From positions 1 to 8,887 of the forward strand of contig JANQPK010000313.1 in NCBI GenBank assembly GCA_028289505.1: a DNA stretch of 8,887 nucleotides, written 5' to 3'. Position numbers and translations under genes: made by a program. Below are positions 1 through 5,491 of the stretch, in pieces (position 1 is the first letter of the stretch; each line of letters begins with the position of its first letter). The stretch is from Cyclobacteriaceae bacterium. GTDB taxonomy: Bacteria; Bacteroidota; Bacteroidia; Cytophagales; Cyclobacteriaceae. The notes beneath the pieces were generated by a model, which saw nothing but the letters and a program-made list of their open reading frames with translations, ran no database searches and was not told the origin of the DNA.

Positions 1-120
1 ACCCCTAGCTCTGTCAACCGCTCCTATCAAAACAGGAATCGGGGACAGCAACGGGTGCAGTCTTATCAAAAATCCACTGGTAGATCCTATAGAGGTGGCG
101 GAGGTATGAGAAGGAGATAG
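1..120 (+). CDS. C-terminal tail of an unidentified protein (5' end outside window)
   Basis: Frame 1 is open from the first base to a TAG at 118-120, giving 39 residues. The tail is rich in Ser, Gln, Tyr, Gly and Arg and ends in GGGGMRRR. Low-complexity basic Gly/Arg endings like this are common on secreted or envelope-associated hypothetical proteins of Bacteroidota, but no domain is visible here, so no function is proposed. The gene runs in the same direction as the next four genes. A 240-base gap with repeats follows it, so it probably ends its own transcript. The main doubt is that 39 codons could be open by chance. The biased composition and the termination directly before repeat-rich intergenic DNA favour a real gene end. 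Confidence 0.55.
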   Translation, partial: TPSSVNRSYQNRNRGQQRVQSYQKSTGRSYRGGGGMRRR

Positions 121-122
121 TG

Positions 123-219
123 GTCTAAAATCTAAGATCTAAGGTTTAAGATCTTAAATCTTTGGGTCCCAGACTTAAGATTCGAGATAAGCGATCAGAG
201 ACCAGAGATCAAAGATCTA
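123..219. repeat. Degenerate short intergenic repeats of AGATCT/TAAGATT type
   Basis: The stretch is built from loosely repeated 6-9 base units such as TAAGATCT, TTAAGATT, AGAGATC and AAAGATCT. It begins directly after the stop of the upstream gene. Its second half (about 193-217) is purine-rich on the + strand. It contains a perfect 14-base palindrome at 145-158 (TTTAAGATCTTAAA). It has no coding character. The rest of the 121-360 gap holds only a possible short minus-strand ORF. Confidence 0.6.
141..162. repeat. Loop-less palindrome, 22 bases
   Basis: The core at 145-158 is exactly self-complementary. It extends by one G-T wobble and three further pairs to 141-162. There is no unpaired loop, so a DNA cruciform or a symmetric protein site is as likely as an RNA hairpin. 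No T-run follows, so it is not called as a terminator. It sits inside the degenerate repeat tract and may simply arise from oppositely oriented repeat units. Confidence 0.4.
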
Positions 220-315
220 TAGCTTTCTAACTCGGATGTGGTATGCTTCCCTAGGATTAATTTCCAGCAGTTGCTTGACCTGATTGAGAAATTTACGCCT
301 ATTAATCGCTGTCAT
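217..315 (-). CDS. Possible small ORF, 32 residues, unknown
   Basis: A minus-strand ATG at 313-315 opens 32 codons ending in TAG at 217-219. The product starts MTAINRRKFLNQVKQLLEI and ends IRVRKL. It is basic and predicted to be largely helical, with no signal peptide or membrane segment. There is no Shine-Dalgarno sequence, which is usual for Bacteroidota. It lies in the gap between two + strand genes. It could be a small protein, the surviving piece of a decayed gene, or chance. Confidence 0.2.
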   Translation of the reverse strand: MTAINRRKFLNQVKQLLEINPREAYHIRVRKL

Positions 316-360
316 TTAATCATTTTTTTGCATAATTAGTCTCAACCTAATGCTGTCACT

Positions 361-828
361 ATGTCTAAAATAATTCCCAAACGTGTCACTGCCAATATTG
401 AGGGTGATTTCGTAGTATTCTTAATTGGTATGCGTGTTAATAAACCCTGGAAAATACACCGATGGCTTCCGGTAGCCCTAGCTATGCCAAGAATGATCAA
501 AGAACTATACCAGCATCCGGAGTGTGGCTTTTTAGGTCACATCATGAGTCGAAAAGTGATCGTTCAATATTGGAAATCTTTTGATCATCTGGAAGCTTAT
601 GCCAGGGATCCTAATCACGAGCATTGGCCGGCATGGGTAGAATTCAACCGAAAGTTGGGCAAAAGTAGGGGAGACGTTGGTATTTGGCATGAAACCTATA
701 AAGTAAGAGCCGGTGAATATGAATGTGTTTATAGCAGAATGCCGCTTTTTGGTCTGGCAAGAGCCAGCAAAAAGATGGATGCAGTAGGTAATTTAGAGAG
801 CGCAAGAGGTAGAATAAATCGCATCTAA
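361..828 (+). CDS. DUF4188 domain-containing protein
   Basis: This 155-residue cytoplasmic protein matches the DUF4188 family along its whole length. Diagnostic stretches are FVVFLIGMRVNKPWKIHRW (residues 17-35), AMPRMIKELY (41-50), VIVQYWKSFDHLEAYA (66-81), HEHWPAW (86-92) and VGIWHETY (106-113). Family members are small proteins with a dimeric alpha/beta-barrel look, resembling monooxygenase-like proteins. No reaction is firmly established, so none is assigned. The His- and Trp-rich segment at 86-110 would be the natural place for a ligand pocket (inference). The start at 361 is the only ATG after an in-frame stop near 337. No membrane segment or signal peptide is present. It is separated from the following kinase by 149 bases and probably has its own promoter. 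The Arg-rich C-terminal 20 residues look less conserved. Confidence 0.9.
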   Translation: MSKIIPKRVTANIEGDFVVFLIGMRVNKPWKIHRWLPVALAMPRMIKELYQHPECGFLGHIMSRKVIVQYWKSFDHLEAYARDPNHEHWPAWVEFNRKLGKSRGDVGIWHETYKVRAGEYECVYSRMPLFGLARASKKMDAVGNLESARGRINRI

Positions 829-882
829 GTCCCAAATTCACCAATACCTAAAGTAAAATCAAAGAGCAATTACCCATGTAAT

Positions 883-897
883 ATTCAATATTTGAAT
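883..897. promoter_or_regulatory. Short inverted repeat upstream of the histidine kinase
   Basis: ATTCAA and TTGAAT arms with a 3-base spacer form a perfect 15-base dyad about 80 bases before the kinase ATG. The sequence AATATTTG within it differs by one base from the Bacteroidota -7 box TAnnTTTG. It could be an operator or promoter element, but AT-rich DNA gives such dyads by chance. Confidence 0.25.
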
Positions 898-977
898 GAG
901 TTCCTTTTAAGCCCTCATTTTCACTTCTTTATCCATTCCAATACGGTACCGGATATTATTCTCACCAGCAGACATCA

Positions 978-2075
978 ATGATAGTAGAAAACAGTGGTTT
1001 AAAATATAGATGGGTTTTACACTTAATCAAGGTTTTTTTAGGCAGGTTGATTGCTACTAAGACCTTGATGATGATGATGCTATTAGTACCTTCAAATTCC
1101 GCGGCCAGTAGTAGCGGTTTCACCAAAGGTATTGTCACCATAGAGAATAATGCCAGTTCTCAAATTAATGAAGACTCTATTAAAATGGCAACTTTAGTTC
1201 AGTCTCAAAATCAAATTAGCAGTAATATTACCTTTATCACATTTGCCATAGTTCTTGCCGTTCTGACCATCATATCTCTTATTCTCACTAGGAAATTTAA
1301 CCGGCAAAAAAAACAACTTATCAAGGCCAATGCTGAGGTTAAAAGAGTAAATGAACACCTGGAAGAACTAGTGTCAAACAGAACAGCCCAGCTTCTGCAA
1401 ACCAATCAGGAGCTTGATACCTTTCTTTACAAATCATCCCATGATCTTCGACGTCCTCTCACCTCCATAATCGGACTTAGTAATCTTGCTAAAATGTCCT
1501 TGGGAGCAGAGGCCTCAGAGTTATTTGATAGAGCAGCTCATACGGCTCGCAGCATGGACCGGATGCTACAGAAGCTAATTAATGTTAACCAAATCAATAA
1601 TCCATCTCACTATAGCCGTATTGATTTTACCAAACAGGTGCCAAGATCCTTTGACATTTTTGAAGATTTAATCGTTGACCATAACATAGAGACCTCCTGG
1701 AATATAAAAAACGATATTCAGTTCAGTTCTTATCCAGACCTCATTGATATCATCCTACAAAATCTGATTGAGAATGCGTTATTCTTTAGCTCAGTAGAAC
1801 AGAATAACGGTAGACCTTTGGTACAATTAGATGTGCTACAGGAAAACGGTCATGTTGCCATCAGATTGAAGGATAATGGTTGTGGTATCAATCCTTCAAT
1901 CCATAATAAAATCTGGAACATGTTCTTTGTTGGTCATGAGAAATCGAACGGCAACGGCCTGGGGCTCTACATTACCAAAAAGGCAGTCAATACCCTTGAG
2001 GGAAAAATTACTCTTGAATCAAGTGATAAGGGCAATACCTTATTCGAAGTAATTTTGCCTACCAATGGTGCTTAA
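978..2075 (+). CDS. Membrane-bound sensor histidine kinase (orphan)
   Basis: This 365-residue protein autophosphorylates on His and would pass phosphate to a response regulator that is not encoded in this window. The order is: a hydrophobic N-terminal segment (about 13-40), a short extracytoplasmic stretch (42-83), a transmembrane helix (about 85-104), a coiled-coil linker (105-145), the H-box SSHDLRRPLTSIIGLSNLA with phospho-acceptor H155, the N-box LIENA (N266), the G1 box DNGCGI (D299-I304) and the G2 box NGNGLGLYITKKAV (from N324). All catalytic boxes are intact. There is no PAS, HAMP or receiver domain, and the sensory region is very small. The usual HDLRGPL reads HDLRRPL here. Four consecutive Met codons (1068-1079) fall in the first hydrophobic segment. 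The ATG at 978 is preferred because starting at 1068 would leave too short a membrane anchor. The signal sensed is unknown. Confidence 0.9.
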   Translation: MIVENSGLKYRWVLHLIKVFLGRLIATKTLMMMMLLVPSNSAASSSGFTKGIVTIENNASSQINEDSIKMATLVQSQNQISSNITFITFAIVLAVLTIISLILTRKFNRQKKQLIKANAEVKRVNEHLEELVSNRTAQLLQTNQELDTFLYKSSHDLRRPLTSIIGLSNLAKMSLGAEASELFDRAAHTARSMDRMLQKLINVNQINNPSHYSRIDFTKQVPRSFDIFEDLIVDHNIETSWNIKNDIQFSSYPDLIDIILQNLIENALFFSSVEQNNGRPLVQLDVLQENGHVAIRLKDNGCGINPSIHNKIWNMFFVGHEKSNGNGLGLYITKKAVNTLEGKITLESSDKGNTLFEVILPTNGA

Positions 2076-2127
2076 TTCCCTTTGAACAATGACCATATGT
2101 ACTAACTTAGTGTGAAGCATAGTACTG

Positions 2128-3075
2128 ATGGACATGAAAGATTTAAAGATCGCCGTTGCCCAATTCCAACCTCGAAGTGGAGACAAAGTCTATAACCTTA
2201 ATGTAATAGAGCGGCTTGCTACCCAGGCGCGTGACGCAGGAGCCAACGCGGTTAGCTTTCATGAATTGTGCATTACCGCTTATACACATCTCAGGGATTT
2301 GGATCTTTCACAGATCCATGAATTGGCAGAAGCAATTCCCTCCGGACCCAGCTGTCAACAGCTGATTCAGATTGCCAATGAATTAGAGATCACCATATTG
2401 GCCGGTTTGGTGGAACATGATCAAGACAAGTATTACAATTCATATGTTTGTGTGGATCAAACGGGACTGAAAGCGGTTCACCGAAAAATACACCCTTTCA
2501 TTAGTGACTATTTATCTGCTGGTAATGATTATTGCCTATTTGAAATTGAAGGATGGAAATGCGGCATACTGATCTGTTATGACAATAACATTATTGAAAA
2601 TGTTAGAGCTACAACCTTGTTAGGTGCAGACATTATTTTTGCACCGCATGTAACAGGTTGCACCCCATCACCGATGCCAGGCAGGGGGTTTGTTGAGCAT
2701 TCCTTTTGGGAGCACCGCAAAGAACATCCAGAAGCGCTCAGGGCGGAATTCGATGGAAGAAAAGGGCGTGAGTGGATTCTGCGGTGGCTGCCGGCCCGGG
2801 CCTACGACAACGGGGTTTATTACGCCTATTCCAATCCCATAGGTTATGATGGTGATCAGCTTAAGAATGGAAATGCTATGATACTAGATCCTTTTGGTGA
2901 TATACTAGCGGAAACCAGGAGTTTTGAAGATGAAATTACCGTGGCAAATTTAACCGCTGAAAAATTGAAGTTAGCTGGCGGCTATCGCTATAGAAATGCC
3001 AGAAGACCAGACCTTTATAAAGATATACTCACTAGAAAGCATCAACCGGTATTGAAACCAGTTTGGATGAAATAG
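2128..3075 (+). CDS. Nitrilase-superfamily carbon-nitrogen hydrolase (amidase)
   Basis: This 315-residue cytoplasmic enzyme has the CN-hydrolase fold, which cleaves amide or nitrile C-N bonds through a thioester on Cys. The catalytic triad is visible: E46 in FHELCITAY, K120 in HRKIHPF and C150 in GILICYDNN. The ENVRATTLLGADIIFAPH stretch (157-174) after the Cys and NAMILDPFGDILAETR (249-264) are typical of the superfamily. An insertion around 178-215 carries the FWEHRKEHPEA and RKGREWILRWLPARA motifs of a subgroup seen in Cytophagales and Planctomycetes. The second, non-triad Glu common in nitrilases appears to be Asp here (D127 in SDYLSAGND), judged from memory of the family. There is no signal peptide. 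The gene follows the kinase by 52 bases and precedes the EEP gene by 20 bases. The substrate is unknown; N-carbamoyl or omega-amide compounds are possible. Confidence 0.9.
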   Translation: MDMKDLKIAVAQFQPRSGDKVYNLNVIERLATQARDAGANAVSFHELCITAYTHLRDLDLSQIHELAEAIPSGPSCQQLIQIANELEITILAGLVEHDQDKYYNSYVCVDQTGLKAVHRKIHPFISDYLSAGNDYCLFEIEGWKCGILICYDNNIIENVRATTLLGADIIFAPHVTGCTPSPMPGRGFVEHSFWEHRKEHPEALRAEFDGRKGREWILRWLPARAYDNGVYYAYSNPIGYDGDQLKNGNAMILDPFGDILAETRSFEDEITVANLTAEKLKLAGGYRYRNARRPDLYKDILTRKHQPVLKPVWMK

Positions 3076-3095
3076 ACGGTTTACAACTAACTATC

Positions 3096-3944
3096 ATGAA
3101 CTATTATTATAGGCTTTATTTAATCGTGGTATGTTCATTTTTTTTAGTGAACTGTCATTACGGTCAGGCCTATACCTTCATGACTTATAATATTCGCTAT
3201 AATAATCCCCATGATGGATTAGACAGCTGGGAGCACCGCAAACAAGATATGGTGGCCTTTATGGATTCAATAGATGTTGATATATTCGGTATTCAGGAAG
3301 GCTTATTTACTCAGGTCGAATATCTAAATAACGAACTCAAAGACTACCAATATCTGGGTGTGGGACGAGATGATGGGAAAACCAAAGGGGAATACTGCGC
3401 TTTGTTTTATCAGCCTCTAAAGTTTACTGTAATTGAGTCAGGCACTTTTTGGCTCTCTGAAACCCCCGATCAGATATCTACAGGCTGGGATGCTGCTTTA
3501 CCCAGAATTTGTACTTATGGATTATTTTCAGACCAATCTCAGAACCAATTCTGGGTATTCAACACCCATTTTGATCATAAAGGTGCACAAGCCAGAGCGC
3601 AAGCTGCCAAACTTATTGTAGATCGCATCAGGTTAATGAATAAAAAGGATTTACCTGTGATATTGATGGGTGACTTAAACGCCACTTCCAAAGAGCCTCC
3701 CATCGAGAATATTGTAGATCATTTAAGGGATCATTTGGGTCACTCCGGGATAACAGCAAAGATGCCATACGGTACTTTTAATGGCTTCAAACAGATTCAG
3801 GCTGACAAAAGAATTGATTATGTATTCAGCAAGGGGTTCAAAGTAGTTGCCTATGTTCACTTGGATCCAAGACGAGCGCAGGGACGATTCCTATCTGACC
3901 ATTTACCAGTAAAAATGGAAGTAGTTATTAATGAAAAAAACTAA
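3096..3944 (+). CDS. Secreted endonuclease/exonuclease/phosphatase (EEP) family hydrolase
   Basis: A metal-dependent phosphodiesterase-fold protein of 282 residues with the EEP motifs in order: MTYNIRYNN (N32), DIFGIQEG (E68), WVFNTHFDHKG (H158, D160), VILMGDLNA (D193, N195), RIDYVFSKG (D241) and FLSDHLPVKMEV (D268, H269). All metal and catalytic residues are present. Close relatives in Bacteroidota are annotated only as EEP family or nuclease-like. The substrate may be a nucleic acid, phospholipid or sugar phosphate and cannot be told from sequence. An ATG at 3063 would add 11 polar residues in front of a clear signal peptide and overlap the nitrilase gene, so 3096 is preferred. The signal ends either at FLVNC20, a poor lipobox, or after GQA25 (signal peptidase I). 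It is probably periplasmic or outer-membrane attached. It is cotranscribed with the nitrilase gene and ends inside a terminator. Confidence 0.88.
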   Translation: MNYYYRLYLIVVCSFFLVNCHYGQAYTFMTYNIRYNNPHDGLDSWEHRKQDMVAFMDSIDVDIFGIQEGLFTQVEYLNNELKDYQYLGVGRDDGKTKGEYCALFYQPLKFTVIESGTFWLSETPDQISTGWDAALPRICTYGLFSDQSQNQFWVFNTHFDHKGAQARAQAAKLIVDRIRLMNKKDLPVILMGDLNATSKEPPIENIVDHLRDHLGHSGITAKMPYGTFNGFKQIQADKRIDYVFSKGFKVVAYVHLDPRRAQGRFLSDHLPVKMEVVINEKN

Positions 3945-3975
3945 AAGCCCCTGTCGGGTTAATACAGGGGCTTTT
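3943..3975. terminator. Bidirectional intrinsic terminator between convergent genes
   Basis: AAAAGCCCCTGT (3943-3954) pairs perfectly with ACAGGGGCTTTT (3964-3975) around a 9-base loop, giving a 12-bp stem with a strong GC core. It begins within the TAA stop of the EEP gene. On the + strand it ends in four T. On the minus strand the stem is followed by TTTTAGTTTTTTT, a good U-tract. It therefore serves the + strand nitrilase-EEP unit and the minus-strand unit ending at 3992. Confidence 0.9.
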
Positions 3976-3991
3976 AATGGTCAATGACAAG

Positions 3992-4177
3992 CTATGGGTT
4001 TCTCCAGAACTTTCTTACGGCATAATACATAGCTGCAAACCATATTAAGCCGCCTGCAATTGAGGTATAAAATCCCAATTCGGTAGGTTTTAATGACCCG
4101 TGGCTGCCGAAAATCATTAAGCCTATGGTAAAAAGAACGGAACCAATTACTAATGCTATCAAAGTCTTTCTTTTCAT
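3992..4177 (-). CDS. Small two-helix membrane protein, unknown
   Basis: This 61-residue protein begins MKRKTLIALVIGSVLFTIG. It has two predicted transmembrane helices (about 4-23 and 36-53), a short loop containing HGSLKPTE and a basic C-terminus (RKFWRNP). The positive-inside rule puts both ends in the cytoplasm. No family is recognised. It starts 27 bases after the stop of the glycine-zipper lipoprotein and reads in the same direction, so the two are probably one transcript ending at the terminator at 3943-3975. That arrangement, an ATG with no competing start, and the coherent membrane topology support a real gene. The function is unknown. Confidence 0.7.
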   Translation of the reverse strand: MKRKTLIALVIGSVLFTIGLMIFGSHGSLKPTELGFYTSIAGGLIWFAAMYYAVRKFWRNP

Positions 4178-4204
4178 TTGTGGATACTTGAAGTCATTTA
4201 ATTT

Positions 4205-5215
4205 TTAGTACAGGTCTTTAATCGGTATTGAAATCCTAAAACAATCAGCTGGTAATTCCTTGATTTCAAAGTGATCGTATGCTGCCCATGCCTGATTACA
4301 GCCGCTGAAAGTCTGCACTACGCTAGAAGATTTCCTAAAACAAGTGGTCAGCAAGTCACTTGCTACTCCATAGGATACTCCCGAAATAAATCCCGAGGCT
4401 CCCCCGAAAACTGCTCCTCCTACAGCACCAGCCGCGGTACCTAAGACAGGTACAGTAAACGTACCAGCAGTCCCTCCAATATAACCACCCCAAACTGCTC
4501 CACCTACTAAACCTACCACTCCATCCATCCAAATACTTCTCCAGTTTACAGAGCAGGCTGCGGTTCTGCTAATGGGAACATCACCATACAGATTAAATGC
4601 TATATTATTACTCGTTTTTAGCACCTCCCCATTTTGTAAAAACTCCAATAGGACCTTAGATCCAGCCACAAATTCCAAAAGCAAAATTCGTTGCTGGTGA
4701 TTCAAATCATCCGAGTTAACCACCTTTTCCCTAAAGTATCCGATCTCTTCCAAAGCTAGGGAAGGTGTTTGCGCAGCCAGTATTTCCGTACCCAATGATA
4801 TAATATACATTTTTTGTACGGTATTGAGTATATCGGCAGTATCTACCATACTCTTAAAGGTTCTAAAAGCACTTTGATCATCTAAAAAAAGTGTGTTTAA
4901 AGCAGCAAGTGGATAGCTGGGCTTCGACCTAATCCCCTGTAATCCTTTGAAATACTGATCAAGAAACTTATTAGTTTGTTCAAACGTGTTCTCAAATTCC
5001 ATCTTTAGCGTTAGTAGTTCTTGGTCACGATCCACCACTGACAATAATTCCAGTGATGCAGCCATTTGTAATGCCCCTTCAAACATCTGTTCAAACCCTT
5101 CTGATACCTGTTGATAACTGATATCGGCCTGGTTGGCAGGAGCTACTTCTTCCTGGTGTTGACAGGAGAATAGTAATATCAAAAGGGCAAACATTAATGA
5201 TTGGGGTCTTTTCAT
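4205..5215 (-). CDS. Lipoprotein with glycine-zipper segment, unknown function
   Basis: This 336-residue protein starts at the ATG at 5213-5215. An ATG eight codons upstream is also in frame, but the later start gives a standard lipoprotein signal, MKRPQSLMFALLILLFSC, with C18 as the lipidated residue. Residues 30-205 are helical and acidic with no recognised domain. Residues 232-283 form a long Gly/Ala-rich hydrophobic stretch with repeated GxxGG and GGxxG spacing, such as GGAVWGGYIGGTAG and GTAAGAVGGAVFGGASG. This is the pattern of glycine-zipper helix pairs that pack in membranes. Four Cys residues outside the signal (221, 292, 306, 325) lie around this stretch, with 221 and 292 flanking it, so disulfides are plausible. 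It leads a two-gene unit with the small membrane protein downstream. Glycine zippers occur in pore-forming toxins, bacteriocins and outer-membrane lipoproteins, so function cannot be assigned. Confidence 0.82.
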   Translation of the reverse strand: MKRPQSLMFALLILLFSCQHQEEVAPANQADISYQQVSEGFEQMFEGALQMAASLELLSVVDRDQELLTLKMEFENTFEQTNKFLDQYFKGLQGIRSKPSYPLAALNTLFLDDQSAFRTFKSMVDTADILNTVQKMYIISLGTEILAAQTPSLALEEIGYFREKVVNSDDLNHQQRILLLEFVAGSKVLLEFLQNGEVLKTSNNIAFNLYGDVPISRTAACSVNWRSIWMDGVVGLVGGAVWGGYIGGTAGTFTVPVLGTAAGAVGGAVFGGASGFISGVSYGVASDLLTTCFRKSSSVVQTFSGCNQAWAAYDHFEIKELPADCFRISIPIKDLY

Positions 5216-5265
5216 GGTATGATTATTTAAATGAAACAATAGATTCTAATCGAGAAGTGCTTATT

Positions 5266-5491
5266 ATGAAGCAAAAAAGGAAGTGGCGAAGCAGATCCGG
5301 CATATCAATTGCCCTCTTGAAATGATCGACATGTCCGACTTCAACGCCATTCCTTTTTTCTGTAAACCTAGCAGCTAACAGTATCAGAAATGGGTATTGA
5401 TAGTATGGAAATGAGTAGTTGTATTCTTTCGCTGATTAAGCGCAGGCAGCTGGTTATCGACTACCAGGGGGTAACTTTATTCAGAATTTGA
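5266..5491 (+). pseudogene. Possible frameshifted acyl-carrier-protein-like gene
   Basis: Frame pieces join into one 75-76 residue product if two single bases are restored. One is in the A-run at 5272-5277, moving the ATG at 5266 into the frame that reads KKEVAKQIRHIN and then DFNAIPFF. The other is near 5375, joining to SEMGIDSMEMSSCILSLI and ending at TGA 5489-5491. The GIDSMEM stretch resembles the DSL/DSM motif of carrier proteins, whose Ser takes phosphopantetheine. The helix before and the helix after, plus total length, fit the roughly 75-85 residues of that family. The last 15 bases overlap the 3' end of the opposing metallohydrolase gene. The gene may be dead, or the shifts may be sequencing errors. 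The similarity is by eye only. Confidence 0.35.

Noticed and set aside
327..355. Possible TTTG / TAATGCTG promoter pair before the DUF4188 gene
   Set aside because: Two mismatches to TAnnTTTG, and the box would lie only a few bases from the start codon.
644..844. 66-codon minus-strand frame over the DUF4188 gene
   Set aside because: Antisense to conserved DUF4188 motifs and without any recognisable protein feature.
1211..1405. 64-codon minus-strand frame over the kinase gene
   Set aside because: Antisense to the transmembrane helix and linker of the histidine kinase. Its hydrophobic look mirrors that segment.
3063..3095. Earlier ATG for the EEP gene overlapping the nitrilase stop
   Set aside because: It would place 11 polar residues before a clear signal peptide. 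The ATG at 3096 gives a normal secreted protein.
2707..3242. Identical 15-base string TGGGAGCACCGCAAA in both the nitrilase and EEP genes (2707-2721 and 3228-3242)
   Set aside because: Both encode WEHRK in frame, but within unrelated folds. No flanking similarity exists, so this is read as coincidence rather than a repeat.
3433..3621. 62-codon + strand frame inside the EEP gene
   Set aside because: Out-of-frame shadow of a gene whose catalytic motifs span the region.
5430..5445. CGCT-GATTA-AGCG hairpin downstream of the metallohydrolase as a terminator
   Set aside because: Only four base pairs and no T-run on the minus strand.
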